Source: Leptotrichiaceae bacterium
Lineage (GTDB): Bacteria > Fusobacteriota > Fusobacteriia > Fusobacteriales > Leptotrichiaceae
Assembly (NCBI GenBank): GCA_018060185.1
Contig: JAGOWQ010000013.1
Coordinates: 1-41,219, forward strand
DNA length: 41,219 nucleotides
Direction of reading: 5' to 3'
Made by a program: the position numbers and the translations under genes. The notes under the pieces are model-generated. The model had not been told where the DNA came from, did no database searches, and saw only the letters and a list, made by a program, of their open reading frames with translations. Numbering within the stretch: the stretch's first letter is position 1; the number at the start of each line of letters is the position of its first letter. This document shows positions 9,435-18,615 of the stretch, in pieces.

Positions 9435-9461
9435 CGTCTCTGATATTTTGCTTTTGGTAAC

Positions 9462-9490
9462 ATAATAACATATTTTGATGTATTTTGCAA
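9462..9490 (-). promoter_or_regulatory. Sigma-70 type promoter of the rimP-nusA-infB operon
   Basis: TTGCAA (9490-9485), exact 17-base spacer, TATTAT (9467-9462), with TG one base before the -10 (extended -10 form). The predicted start of transcription near 9455 gives a leader of about 66 bases that includes the hairpin at 9413-9434. Confidence 0.8.
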
Positions 9491-9597
9491 GTCTTTTATT
9501 GTATAGTTTATAAATTTTACGTATACAAAAAACTTAATTTTAAATTCAATATATTGTAGGTTTTATATTTAAATACAACAGTTTTTTAATAAAACTA

Positions 9598-11196
9598 TTA
9601 TATATATTTTTTTATAATTTCATTTACTTCTTCAGATTTTTCATTTATATAATTGCTAAAATCCTTTATTTTAGATTTTTTCTTTGAACTTGCTAATTCA
9701 AATAACATTTTAGGTAAATCATCCTCTAAAATAATAGCTTTTCCTGAATAAATGATATTTTCATTTTCACTCAATAATGTGTATGACAATTTTTTATTTT
9801 CATTTACTGTTTTAAATCTTCCAGAAAAACCAAAATCACCTTTAAAAGTTAGGCTACATGAATTTGGGCATCCTGAGATTCTAAGCAATGGTAGTTCACT
9901 TTTTAAATTTGGATCTTTTAAATTAAATTCTTCTATTATTTTATTAAAAGTAGATTTACTTGAAGTCAAAGCAAGTCTACATCTTGGAATTCCCGTACAT
10001 ATAATACTTTTTTCTAAGTCACTTATTATAAGTCTTTCAGAGAAATTTTCTAAAACATTAATAATTTCATCTCCATTTAAATCGAAAATAATAATATCTT
10101 GATTGTTTGTAAGTTTTATTCTTACTTCATGATTTAAACTTTCTAAATAACTAATTAATTTTTGGAGTTCTCCTTTTCTTATTACTCCACCTGAATATTT
10201 AAGAATTATAGAATAAATGCCTTTTTGACTAAAACATTCTGTCATATTTATTAAATATTTTTTATTTATATTTGTATTTTTAATATCAATTTTTTTTGCC
10301 CATTTTTTTTCTTTATATTCTATTATTGCAGAAGAATAAAGTTCTTTTATATTTATCAATGAGTCAATTTCTTTTCTCGATTTCTTCAAATATTCTTTAT
10401 ATTTTTCCTCAAATTTATCTATTCCAAGAAGTCTATTAATTGTTCTTAACCTTGCTCTAGGATTTTTCATATCCATATTATCTTTAAACATCATTACAAT
10501 AGCCCTCATATAATAAACCATTTCATTTGCTTCTATTATATCACTGTATTTATACGGATTTTTCATCGAAAGATTTAATCCAAAATCAAAATAAATCTCA
10601 AAATAATTTTTATTATTTATTTTCTTTGCAATAAAACCCATATCAGAGTACTTAGCATTGGCACTATCTTTCATAGAATTTGATACAGCAAATTTTAATT
10701 TTCCAGGAAGACTGTAAGTTTCTTCATTTTGAATTAAATAGTCAACAGATCCAACGGCATACGGTATAACGTCAAATTCTTCGTCTTCAAATCCACTGTA
10801 AGATGACACAATCATTGATCTTATACTTTTTCCACCTACTGCTTGAGTGTAAAGTTCTGATTCTTCCAATTCATTTATTACATTAAATACATTAATTCCT
10901 TTTATACCTCTCAACTGAAGTCCATGCCTAGTTGTAATTTTTATTTCACCATCACCGTATTTTACAGATAAATCATTTATTTTCTTTAGTTGTTTAAGTG
11001 TAATAATTCCTGCTCTTATTCTAGGTCTTATAAAATATGTATTTTCACCTCGTTCGAAATAGACACCATTTATAGGTCCTATAGTTTTAATAGGAATTTC
11101 TTTTTCACCTAATTCTAAATGTTTTTCAAAATCTTCTTTAAATTTGATTAACATTTTTTTTCTTAATTTTAAAAAACGTTCTTTTAATATATCCAC
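9598..11196 (-). CDS. Siroheme nitrite/sulfite reductase-family protein (copy 1)
   Basis: Ferredoxin- or flavoprotein-dependent six-electron reductase of sulfite or nitrite, using siroheme coupled to a [4Fe-4S] cluster. From the start used here it is 532 aa with two ferredoxin-like half domains and the cluster ligands Cys400-x5-Cys406 and Cys443-x3-Cys447 (GCPNSC). RPRIRAG and TTRHGLQLRG match the siroheme-binding half. The first in-frame ATG (11223) has no ribosome site, whereas AAGGAG stands seven bases before GTG at 11196, which I prefer. The Gly-rich loop seen in copy 2 (GAGGLG) is replaced by FDFGLN here. Substrate cannot be decided from sequence alone. It is the last gene of a HAD-dehydrogenase-HIRAN operon; no reductase partner gene is adjacent. 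Confidence 0.85.
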   Translation of the reverse strand: MDILKERFLKLRKKMLIKFKEDFEKHLELGEKEIPIKTIGPINGVYFERGENTYFIRPRIRAGIITLKQLKKINDLSVKYGDGEIKITTRHGLQLRGIKGINVFNVINELEESELYTQAVGGKSIRSMIVSSYSGFEDEEFDVIPYAVGSVDYLIQNEETYSLPGKLKFAVSNSMKDSANAKYSDMGFIAKKINNKNYFEIYFDFGLNLSMKNPYKYSDIIEANEMVYYMRAIVMMFKDNMDMKNPRARLRTINRLLGIDKFEEKYKEYLKKSRKEIDSLINIKELYSSAIIEYKEKKWAKKIDIKNTNINKKYLINMTECFSQKGIYSIILKYSGGVIRKGELQKLISYLESLNHEVRIKLTNNQDIIIFDLNGDEIINVLENFSERLIISDLEKSIICTGIPRCRLALTSSKSTFNKIIEEFNLKDPNLKSELPLLRISGCPNSCSLTFKGDFGFSGRFKTVNENKKLSYTLLSENENIIYSGKAIILEDDLPKMLFELASSKKKSKIKDFSNYINEKSEEVNEIIKKYI

Positions 11197-11239
11197 CAAT
11201 ATCTCCTTTTCAAAAACTGACATTTACTTTATAATATAT

Positions 11240-11884
11240 CTAGTCAATCATATAAACTTTTAGAGCTACTTCTTCATCAAATGGTATAGGTATAGCAATA
11301 ATTTTTTTACCAGCATCTATTAATCTTGCTATTACTTCACTTTGATCTTTTGGTAGATATCCAACTTTTTCCTTATTTTCATTGAAAATTGCTACTGAAT
11401 TTAATGAAATACTATTATATTCTCTATATAAATCTAAAACTGTGGCATCCCTCATTTTAAGATTGAAATTTCTAATATATCTTATTCCTGATAGGTAAGA
11501 GTCCATTAAAAAAATATGTTTTGTCTTTCTAGTATATTTATCAATTAATATTTTTGAGTATTCAAACATCATTTCTTTTCCAAGTCGAATTTTTTCTTCA
11601 CGACCATTTTTTTTCTGTATGACTAAAACACCATTTCCAAAATAATATTCATTTACAGTAAAATTCCTCTGATTTTTCAGAAATTCACAATATTCCATAA
11701 TTTCTTCATAGATCATTACCTCTTTTTGAGTTATCTGAAATGATCCTTTTTTTATTTCAATGGAATCGTTTTCTATATAAGAATAATAAATTCTACCATC
11801 TGATAGGATTTCTATATCATAATTTCCTCCATAATATAGCCCCTCAAATTCTAGTTTTATACCATTAAATTTACTTGATAACAT
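11240..11884 (-). CDS. HIRAN-domain protein with an uncharacterised N-terminal region
   Basis: 214 aa. The C-terminal part (about 125-210) resembles a HIRAN domain: a short strand and SGIRYIRNF, then LDLYREYNSISLNSVAIFNENKEKVGYLPKDQSEVIARLIDAG in pieces, the pattern of HIRAN domains in HLTF/Rad5 helicases and stand-alone bacterial proteins, where the domain recognises DNA ends or damaged DNA. Residues 1-120 are rich in beta strands and I do not recognise them. No helicase motifs are present. GAGGTG precedes the ATG. The gene sits 48 bases after a 2-hydroxyacid dehydrogenase and 43 bases before the siroheme reductase start, so it is probably co-transcribed; the link is unexplained. Confidence 0.75.
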   Translation of the reverse strand: MLSSKFNGIKLEFEGLYYGGNYDIEILSDGRIYYSYIENDSIEIKKGSFQITQKEVMIYEEIMEYCEFLKNQRNFTVNEYYFGNGVLVIQKKNGREEKIRLGKEMMFEYSKILIDKYTRKTKHIFLMDSYLSGIRYIRNFNLKMRDATVLDLYREYNSISLNSVAIFNENKEKVGYLPKDQSEVIARLIDAGKKIIAIPIPFDEEVALKVYMID

Positions 11885-11932
11885 ATTTCACCTCTTTTTA
11901 TCTTTGTTACTTTTATCTTTCATTATTAATTA

Positions 11933-12886
11933 TTATAATCCTTTTAATTTTCCTTCAATAAATAATTTCAGATTATTTTCCACTACTTCAAATAATCTTT
12001 CTAAACTTTTTTGCGATTTCCATGCAATATGTGGAGTTATTGTCAAATTATTTAATTTAAATAATTTTGAATTTTCTTTTGGTGGTTCTTTAGACATAAC
12101 GTCTATTGCAGCTGATCTTATAATATTATTTTTTAATGCTTCATATAAATCTTCTTCGTTTATTATTGGTCCTCTTCCTAAATTTAAAATAATACTATTT
12201 TTTTTCATTATCTTCATTTTATCTAAAGTTATTAAATTTCTTGTCAAGTCATTAAGAGGGGCATGAATAGAAAGTATATCACACTTTTTAAGAACATCAT
12301 CTAACTTATATCTTTTTACATTATTATCGTATTTTCTTCCTGGAATCTCCGCAATCATTACTTTCATTCCTAAAACTTTTGCTATTTTTTCAACTTTTTT
12401 ACCTATGTTTCCATATCCTAATATTCCAAGGATTTTATCCTCAATGTCATCAATAGGATAGTTTTGATGTTCTGAATATGTTATTTCATTCCATTTATTA
12501 TTTTTAACTTCATCACTATATCTTGTAACCTTTGTTAATTCATTTAACATCATAGTAATTGTAAGTTGTGCCACAGATTTTGTTGAATATCCAGATACAT
12601 TTGATACAATTACACCCTTTTTATTTGCTGCATCAACATCTATATGATTAAATCCAGTAGCACTTAGCAGCACTAATTTTAATTTTTGTGCTTTTTCGAT
12701 TTCACCCTTACTAAGTTTTACTCCATTTAAAATTACAACATCTGCATCTTTTATTCTGTCATCTATTTCATCTCTTTTAGTATTACTATACTCTATATAT
12801 TCTCCATACTTAGAAAATTTTTCAACTAATTCTATTGACCCAGCTGTTTCTCTATCCAAAAAAACAATTTTTAATTTTTTATTCAT
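11933..12886 (-). CDS. D-2-hydroxyacid dehydrogenase (glycerate/hydroxypyruvate type)
   Basis: NAD(P)-dependent oxidoreductase converting 2-ketoacids and D-2-hydroxyacids. 317 aa, normal length for the family. The Rossmann loop GYGNIG is at 157-162, with Glu180 at the end of the second strand, which favours NAD over NADP. The catalytic triad is Arg238 (LGRGP), Glu267 (MSKEPP) and His286 (TPHIAW). Closest flavour is hydroxypyruvate reductase/glycerate dehydrogenase, but lactate or phosphoglycerate relatives cannot be excluded. It lies 34 bases after the HAD phosphatase; together they could handle glycerate/serine carbon, which is an inference. Confidence 0.88.
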   Translation of the reverse strand: MNKKLKIVFLDRETAGSIELVEKFSKYGEYIEYSNTKRDEIDDRIKDADVVILNGVKLSKGEIEKAQKLKLVLLSATGFNHIDVDAANKKGVIVSNVSGYSTKSVAQLTITMMLNELTKVTRYSDEVKNNKWNEITYSEHQNYPIDDIEDKILGILGYGNIGKKVEKIAKVLGMKVMIAEIPGRKYDNNVKRYKLDDVLKKCDILSIHAPLNDLTRNLITLDKMKIMKKNSIILNLGRGPIINEEDLYEALKNNIIRSAAIDVMSKEPPKENSKLFKLNNLTITPHIAWKSQKSLERLFEVVENNLKLFIEGKLKGL

Positions 12887-12920
12887 CTTAAATACCAGCT
12901 TTCCATATTTTTAATATAAT

Positions 12921-13649
12921 TTATAATATTTCAACATTAGAGTCTAATTTATAAATAACATCTTTTCTTTCAACTACTACTGTTACTTTTTTCATTAATT
13001 CTTTATCTTTTTTTATTTTCAATAATAACCTTCTAGCAGGATTTATAGCTACTGCATTTCCAACTTGTTTAAACATTGTAAAATCACCTGTTGTGTCTCC
13101 ATAAGCGTAAGATTTACTTAAATCTATATTATATTTTTCACAATATTCATCAATTACTCTTTTCTTATTTTTAGCATCCCACATAGGTTTTACTTCTCCA
13201 GTAAAAACACCATTTTCATCTATAACATATTCAGAACCTCTAAAATCTGTTATCCCAAACTTACCTGCCATTTTTTCCACAAGAAAATCTGGACTTCCTG
13301 AAATAATTATAACTTTGTGGCCTTTTTCAAAATGATATTTAATTCTATCCCTTGTATATTTGTAAACTTTATCTCCCTTTAATTCAATGACTCTTCTAGC
13401 AACAAAATCCATATCTGCTTTACTATAATTTTTAAGTGCATCTACATAAGTCTCAACTAATTCTTCCAAGTAATCATCATAATCACCTATTCTTTTTTCC
13501 CATTTTATAAATTTATCTTTAACTTTTCCTTCCCATGTCATCATATTAATATACTCATATTTAACAAGCATTTTAAAGTGTTCTATTAGCAGACAATTTC
13601 TATAAATTGTACCATCTATATCAAAAAAAGCTGTTACATTTTTTTCCAT
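12921..13649 (-). CDS. HAD-superfamily IB phosphatase (SerB-like)
   Basis: 242-aa haloacid-dehalogenase-type phosphatase. Motif I is FDIDGT (catalytic Asp10 and Asp12), motif II IISGSP, motif III the Lys of VKPMWDAKNKKRV, and motif IV YGDTTGD. The helical cap between motifs I and II is of the IB (C1) type, as in phosphoserine phosphatase and related membrane-lipid or sugar phosphatases. Ribosome site GGGGTGA precedes the ATG. It is the first gene of the operon continuing with a hydroxyacid dehydrogenase, a HIRAN protein and a siroheme reductase. Substrate is not determinable from sequence. Confidence 0.88.
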   Translation of the reverse strand: MEKNVTAFFDIDGTIYRNCLLIEHFKMLVKYEYINMMTWEGKVKDKFIKWEKRIGDYDDYLEELVETYVDALKNYSKADMDFVARRVIELKGDKVYKYTRDRIKYHFEKGHKVIIISGSPDFLVEKMAGKFGITDFRGSEYVIDENGVFTGEVKPMWDAKNKKRVIDEYCEKYNIDLSKSYAYGDTTGDFTMFKQVGNAVAINPARRLLLKIKKDKELMKKVTVVVERKDVIYKLDSNVEIL

Positions 13650-13961
13650 TAAATCACCCCTATTGTAGTATTTAGTATTTTATTATTAAATTATATATTT
13701 AATATTAAATTTAATCTATAGTTTAAAAATATTATAAATAATATTAGTGTTTATAACTCTAATTTCATAGTATATTTTTAAAATTATTATATTTATATTA
13801 TTATACCATATTTTATATATCTATAAAATATTTTACATTAATAAATTTAAAGTAAAATTTTATATTATATTTTAAAAAAGCTGATTTTACTAGTTAATTC
13901 CAAATTAAAAAAATTTGAAATTTTAATAAAATCAGTTTTATTTAGTTAATAATTTCTATAT
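13650..13961. other. 312-base intergenic region between secA and the HAD operon
   Basis: Extremely AT-rich. It holds the secA terminator (13877-13939) and, about 150 bases before the HAD start, a possible -10 TATAAT at 13805-13800 with only a poor -35. No ORF, tRNA or structured RNA was recognised in the remainder. Confidence 0.6.
13877..13939 (-). terminator. Intrinsic terminator of secA
   Basis: Two-part hairpin about 22 bases past the secA stop: an outer stem centred on CTGATTTTA / TAAAATCAG (about 12-13 bp with one G-T pair) and an inner near-perfect repeat AATTCCAAATT / AATTTGAAATT. On the minus strand the stem is followed by a run of U (CTTTTTTAAA). Confidence 0.8.
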
Positions 13962-16667
13962 CTATTTATCTTTCTTTTCTAATTCTTTTCTTTCTCTTCT
14001 TGAAAGAGTTTTTTTTCTTGAACCTGCATTAATATTTTTAGTATTTGAAGATTTTGGTTTTTCTTGTGATCTTGAATTACTATATTCACTATCCTCAATA
14101 GTCGTTACGCCTTCATGCTCATAATTTAAATTAGTTACTTCTTCGTGTCTAAGATTTTCAGTATCTTCTTCGCCTCTTAATTTAAGTTTTAAAATAAAAG
14201 AACCTGTTTCTCTTTTTATAGCATCTATCATTTCATTATAAATGTCATAACCAACTATTTTATAGTCATTAATAGGATTTCTTTGTCCGTACGATCTAAG
14301 TCTTATACCTTCTCTTAATTCTGACAAATCTTTTAAATGTTGTCTCCACTTAGAGTCTAAAACTTCTAACATTATATATCTTTCAATCTTTCTAAATGTT
14401 TCTTCTCCTACAGTTTTTTCCTTTGAATTATACACTTCAATCAAATCATCAAAAACTTTATTAGCAATTTCTTCTCTATTCATACTCAATGTTTTTCCTG
14501 AAACTTCATAATCAAATATCTCATTTAATTTATCTTCAAATAAATTAATGTCCCAATTTTCTCTTTCTCCTAATAATGCAGTTCCAGATATATCGTCTAT
14601 AGTATCTCTTATCATGTCTAAAATTTGCTCTTTTAAGTTTTCATTTTTCAAAACTTGATCTCTTTGAGTATATATTACTTCTCTTTGAGTATTATTTACA
14701 TCATCATATTCAATTAAACTCTTTCTTGATGAAAAGTTTCTACTTTCAATTCTTTTTTGAGCATTTTCTACACCTTTTGTTATCTGCTTATGTCTAATTT
14801 CATCATCTTCGTCCATTTTTAACATTTTCATCATTGATTTTAATCTATCACCACCAAATAATCTCATAAGATCATCTTCAAGGGATAAATAGAACTCAGA
14901 TGCCCCAGGATCTCCTTGTCTCCCAGCACGACCTCTCAACTGATTATCAATACGTCTACTTTCATGTCTTTCTGTACCAAGTATGAACAATCCTCCTGCT
15001 TTTAATACTTTTTCTCTATTTTCTTCACAATCTTTTTCATATAATTTCAAAGCTTCTTTATATTCTTCAGTACCTTTTTCTGCAACTTTTGCAGCGTATG
15101 ACTCAGGATCACCCCCAAGTTTTATATCAGTTCCTCTTCCTGCCATATTTGTCGCAATAGTTACTGTTTTAAATCTACCAGCTTGTGCTACTATTTCTGC
15201 TTCTCTTTCGTGATGTTTAGCATTTAACAATTCAAAAGGTATTCTTTCTTTTTTTAGTAGTTCGGCAACATCTTCTGAATTTTGAATAGAGGCAGTACCA
15301 ACTAAAACAGGTTGTCCTTTTTCATAAAGCTCTTTTATTTTGTTTGTTATTGCTTTATATTTTGCTCTTTGAGTCATGTACACAACATCTGCAAAATCTT
15401 TTCTAATTACTGGCATATTTGTAGGTACTACTGTAACTTTAAGTTTATAGATTTGTTTAAATTCATCTTCTTCAGTTTTAGCTGTTCCTGTCATACCTGA
15501 TAGTTTTTTATACATTCTAAAATAATTTTGTAGTGTAATAGTTGCTAATGTGCTGTTTTCCCCTGCAACTTCTAGTTTTTCTTTAGCTTCTATTGCTTGA
15601 TGAAGACCATCAGAATATCTTCTTCCTTCCATAAGCCTTCCTGTAAATTCATCAACTATTATAACTTCATTTTCTGAATTAATAATATAATCTCTATCTA
15701 TTTTAAATAATTCTTTTGCTTTTAGTGCTTGAGTTAAAAAATGTGTTAATTCTACGTATTCTGGAGAGTACAAATTATCTATTTTCAGTATTTTCTCTAC
15801 ATTTTTAATCCCTTTATCTGTAACTGTAACTGTATGAGATTTTTCGTCCACTTCATAATCTTCCCAATCTTCATCTGGTATTACAGTATTTTTTTTATCT
15901 TTAATTTCTTCTGTTTTATAACTTCTTTTTAACATTTGAGCAACTGTAGCAAAAGTATTATACCACTCTGTAGTCTCTTCTGCAGCTCCTGATATAATTA
16001 GTGGCGTTCTAGCTTCATCTATTAAAATTGAGTCAATCTCATCCACAATAGCATAATTATGGCTTCTTTGGACTTTTTCATGAAGTTCTCCTACCATATT
16101 ATCTCTTAAATAATCAAATCCAAATTCATTATTCGTTCCATATGTTATATCCGCTTTGTATGCTCTTTTTCTTTGTTCATTTGAAATATTTCCGACAACA
16201 ACATCTGAAGTTAATCCAAGAAAATCATATATCTCACCCATAGTATCTCTATCTCTTTTTGCCAAGTAGTCATTTACTGTTACTACATGTACACCTTCTC
16301 CCGTGAGAGCATTTAAGTATATTGCTAGTGTTGACATTAATGTTTTTCCTTCTCCAGTTTTCATCTCAGCTATACTACCACTATGAAGTATCATTCCTCC
16401 TATTAGCTGTACATCATAGTGTCTTTTTCCAGTTATTCTTTTTGAAGTTTCCCTTACAGTAGCAAATGCTTCTACTAATAAATCATCTAATGTCTCTCCA
16501 TTTTTCAATCTATCTTTAAATTCATTTGTCTTTTTTTGTAATTGTTCATCAGTTAAGTCCGCATATTCAGGTTCTAATTCATTTATTTTATCTACTAATT
16601 TACTCATTTTTTTTATTTCACGTTCATCTTGTGTTCCAAAAATTTTATTTCCTATATTTTTAAACAT
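13962..16667 (-). CDS. secA: Protein translocase ATPase SecA
   Basis: Motor of the Sec pathway, pushing preproteins through SecYEG. 901 aa with Walker A MKTGEGKT (102-109), DEID (209-212), [11 protein letters not shown], the [10 protein letters not shown] motif and the [11 protein letters not shown] motif VI, then the helical scaffold and wing. The C-terminus ends in a basic tail ([13 protein letters not shown]) and lacks the zinc-binding SEC-C motif found in many SecA proteins, which is common in this lineage and not a truncation signal by itself. AGAGGA at 16678-16673 is the ribosome site. It follows a small secreted-protein gene in the same transcript, with a hairpin six bases upstream of the ribosome site. 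Confidence 0.98.
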   Translation of the reverse strand: MFKNIGNKIFGTQDEREIKKMSKLVDKINELEPEYADLTDEQLQKKTNEFKDRLKNGETLDDLLVEAFATVRETSKRITGKRHYDVQLIGGMILHSGSIAEMKTGEGKTLMSTLAIYLNALTGEGVHVVTVNDYLAKRDRDTMGEIYDFLGLTSDVVVGNISNEQRKRAYKADITYGTNNEFGFDYLRDNMVGELHEKVQRSHNYAIVDEIDSILIDEARTPLIISGAAEETTEWYNTFATVAQMLKRSYKTEEIKDKKNTVIPDEDWEDYEVDEKSHTVTVTDKGIKNVEKILKIDNLYSPEYVELTHFLTQALKAKELFKIDRDYIINSENEVIIVDEFTGRLMEGRRYSDGLHQAIEAKEKLEVAGENSTLATITLQNYFRMYKKLSGMTGTAKTEEDEFKQIYKLKVTVVPTNMPVIRKDFADVVYMTQRAKYKAITNKIKELYEKGQPVLVGTASIQNSEDVAELLKKERIPFELLNAKHHEREAEIVAQAGRFKTVTIATNMAGRGTDIKLGGDPESYAAKVAEKGTEEYKEALKLYEKDCEENREKVLKAGGLFILGTERHESRRIDNQLRGRAGRQGDPGASEFYLSLEDDLMRLFGGDRLKSMMKMLKMDEDDEIRHKQITKGVENAQKRIESRNFSSRKSLIEYDDVNNTQREVIYTQRDQVLKNENLKEQILDMIRDTIDDISGTALLGERENWDINLFEDKLNEIFDYEVSGKTLSMNREEIANKVFDDLIEVYNSKEKTVGEETFRKIERYIMLEVLDSKWRQHLKDLSELREGIRLRSYGQRNPINDYKIVGYDIYNEMIDAIKRETGSFILKLKLRGEEDTENLRHEEVTNLNYEHEGVTTIEDSEYSNSRSQEKPKSSNTKNINAGSRKKTLSRRERKELEKKDK

Positions 16668-16684
16668 TTTATTCCTCTTTCTAT

Positions 16685-16716
16685 AAATTTATTTTATTTT
16701 ATTCTAAAATAAATTT
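16685..16716 (-). promoter_or_regulatory. mRNA hairpin just upstream of the secA ribosome site
   Basis: Perfect 12-bp inverted repeat AAATTTATTTTA / TAAAATAAATTT with an eight-base loop, filling most of the 51-base gap between the small upstream ORF and secA. On the minus strand no U run follows, so it does not look like a terminator. It ends six bases before the secA Shine-Dalgarno. A role in coupling or gating secA translation is an inference. Confidence 0.5.
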
Positions 16717-16718
16717 TT

Positions 16719-17102
16719 TTACTCTCTGATTCTTAAATTATTTTTCATTATTTTATCAACTATTAATTTATTTTCTTTTTTATCTGATATTCCATAAATA
16801 ACATATATTTTTTTATATATCAGTTCAAAATCACTATTTTTTATTAAATAGAAAATATTAGGATTTTTTGTAGATTTAAATTTTCCAATTTTTTCTAGTT
16901 CAGTATTTAATTCTTTTTTGTTTAAATTTCCTATTTTATTTAGTCTACCTATTATTTCATTAAGTTCTTCATGACTTAAATTATTTTCTTTTATAAAAAT
17001 ATTTAACTCATTTTTAAAATTCTTTGTTTCTAAAATTGAAGAATGACTCATCATAAAAATAATACATGTCATTATAAAAATAATTTTTCTTTTATTTTTC
17101 AT
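16719..17102 (-). CDS. Small exported protein of unknown function preceding secA
   Basis: 127 aa, not recognised. The N-terminus is a signal-like segment: KNKRK positive region, hydrophobic IIFIMTCIIFMMSHSS core, probable cleavage after about residue 22; the Cys at 13 is not in a lipobox. The rest is charged and helical (EELNEIIGRLNKIGNLNKKELNTEL in part), followed by a hydrophobic strand pair (NIFYLIKNSDFELIYKKIYVIYG). It is first in the secA transcript, with its own good promoter. The position recalls secM of E. coli, an exported arrest peptide that controls secA; no known arrest motif is visible at the C-terminus. Confidence 0.7.
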   Translation of the reverse strand: MKNKRKIIFIMTCIIFMMSHSSILETKNFKNELNIFIKENNLSHEELNEIIGRLNKIGNLNKKELNTELEKIGKFKSTKNPNIFYLIKNSDFELIYKKIYVIYGISDKKENKLIVDKIMKNNLRIRE

Positions 17103-17164
17103 AATATATAATTTCCTCTATCTATTAAATTTTTATAATTTTTTTTGTTTATAAATCGAAGTGT

Positions 17165-17193
17165 ATTATATCATTATTTGATTAATTTGTCTA
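17165..17193 (-). promoter_or_regulatory. Promoter of the small-ORF/secA operon
   Basis: TAGACA (17193-17188), exact 17-base spacer, TATAAT (17170-17165), with TG one base before the -10. It faces away from the fabV promoter and gives a leader of about 56 bases before the small ORF. Confidence 0.8.
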
Positions 17194-17252
17194 TTTATTA
17201 CTTAATAACAAGCTATTACAAAAAATATTTTTAATAATTACTATCGTTACAC

Positions 17253-17281
17253 TTGTAAAATGTTTTTATTTATTGTATAAT
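17253..17281 (+). promoter_or_regulatory. Promoter of fabV
   Basis: TTGTAA (17253-17258), 17-base spacer, TATAAT (17276-17281), 35 bases upstream of the fabV start. Confidence 0.78.
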
Positions 17282-17316
17282 TTACGTATATTTGAATAAT
17301 TTTTAGGAGGGAAACA

Positions 17317-18510
17317 ATGGTTATAAAACCAAAATTAAAGGGGAGCTTAGCACTGACTAATCATCCTATTGGAGCAAAAGAGTTTGTAAAAAGGCAGATT
17401 GATTTCGTAAAATCACAAGATAAATATACTGGACCAAAAAAAGTACTAATAATAGGTTCATCTTCAGGATATGGATTAGCTTCTAGAATTTCTGTTGCAT
17501 TCGGAGCAGGAGCTGATACTATAGGTGTCGCTTTTGAAAGAGGTATTGAAGGAAAAAGAATAGGAACTGCTGGTTGGTGGAATACTATAGAGTTTACTAA
17601 AGAAGCTAAAAAAGAAGGACTTTTAACTAAAAACTTTATGGGTGATGCTTTTTCTAACGAAATGAAAGAAGATGTTATAAAATATATAAAAGAAGAATTT
17701 GGTGGCAAAATAGATTTATTAATTTATAGTTTAGCAAGTGCTGTAAGAATAGATCCCAGTGATGGTATTATGCATAGATCAGCTTTAAAGTCAACTGAAA
17801 GAGAAATAGTTGGACCATCTATAAATTTGGAAAAAGAAACTATGGAAGAAACTGTTATGGATGTTGCAACTCCTGAAGAAGTTGCAAGTACTGTTAAAGT
17901 TATGGGTGGTGAAGACTGGAAATTATGGATTGAAGCTCTTGATAAATCTGGTGTTTTAACTGAAAACTTTAAAACAGTTGCTTATTCTTACTTAGGTCCA
18001 AAAGTTACTTATGGAATATATAAAGAAGGAACAATAGGTGCGGCTAAAAGAGATTTAGAAAATACTTCAAATGTATTGAATGATTTCTTAAAAGAAAAAT
18101 ATAATGGTGAAGCTTACGTTTCATTAAGTAAAGCATTGATGACTAGAGCAAGTGCTGTTATACCTATATTTCCACTATATGCAGCATTACTTTATAAAGT
18201 AATGAAGAAAAAGGGAATCCATGAAGGTACTATTGAACAAAAACAGAGATTGCTTAAAGATATGATGTATGGTGGAAAACCTGAATTTGATAGTCAAAGA
18301 AGACTTAGACCTGATAATTGGGAAATGAGACCTGATGTTCAATCTGAAGTTGAAGCTTTATGGGATCAAATAACTCCTGAAAATTTTAAAGAATTAAGCG
18401 ATTATGCAGGTGCTAGAGAAGAATTTATGCAATTAAATGGATTTGATTTTGATAATGTTGATTACGATGCAGATATAGATTTAGACGAATTGGCAAAACT
18501 AAAACCATAA
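17317..18510 (+). CDS. fabV: Trans-2-enoyl-ACP/CoA reductase FabV
   Basis: NADH-dependent enoyl reductase that completes each fatty-acid elongation cycle; related Ter enzymes reduce crotonyl-CoA in fermentative butyrate-type routes. 397 aa, normal family length. The nucleotide loop GSSSGYGLASR is at 48-58, and the catalytic Tyr235-x8-Lys244 pair (YKEGTIGAAK) is at the family positions. TAGGAGGG precedes the ATG. The gene is monocistronic, with its own promoter and a strong bidirectional terminator. FabV is naturally insensitive to triclosan in characterised species. Whether it serves fatty-acid synthesis or CoA-linked fermentation is undecided, as no fab or but genes are adjacent. Confidence 0.95.
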   Translation: MVIKPKLKGSLALTNHPIGAKEFVKRQIDFVKSQDKYTGPKKVLIIGSSSGYGLASRISVAFGAGADTIGVAFERGIEGKRIGTAGWWNTIEFTKEAKKEGLLTKNFMGDAFSNEMKEDVIKYIKEEFGGKIDLLIYSLASAVRIDPSDGIMHRSALKSTEREIVGPSINLEKETMEETVMDVATPEEVASTVKVMGGEDWKLWIEALDKSGVLTENFKTVAYSYLGPKVTYGIYKEGTIGAAKRDLENTSNVLNDFLKEKYNGEAYVSLSKALMTRASAVIPIFPLYAALLYKVMKKKGIHEGTIEQKQRLLKDMMYGGKPEFDSQRRLRPDNWEMRPDVQSEVEALWDQITPENFKELSDYAGAREEFMQLNGFDFDNVDYDADIDLDELAKLKP

Positions 18511-18526
18511 TTTAATTCTTATAAAT

Positions 18527-18581
18527 AAAAAATATTTTTACTTAATTTTTAGATATTTATAATTAAGTAAAAATATTTTTT
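18527..18581. terminator. Bidirectional terminator between fabV and the second siroheme reductase
   Basis: A perfect 21-bp inverted repeat (arms 18527-18547 and 18561-18581, 13-base loop) lies between the two convergent genes, with T runs on both outer sides. It should end fabV on the plus strand and the reductase on the minus strand. Confidence 0.9.
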
Positions 18582-18615
18582 TATTGTTAAAATATAAAAA
18601 TTTCTAAGATATAGA

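Noticed and set aside
9580..9596. Hairpin AGTTTT / AAAACT after the first siroheme reductase as its terminator
   Set aside because: Only six A/T-rich pairs and no clear U run on the minus strand; too weak to list.
11197..11223. ATG start for the first siroheme reductase
   Set aside because: No Shine-Dalgarno before it, while AAGGAG is well placed for GTG at 11196. The choice is not certain.
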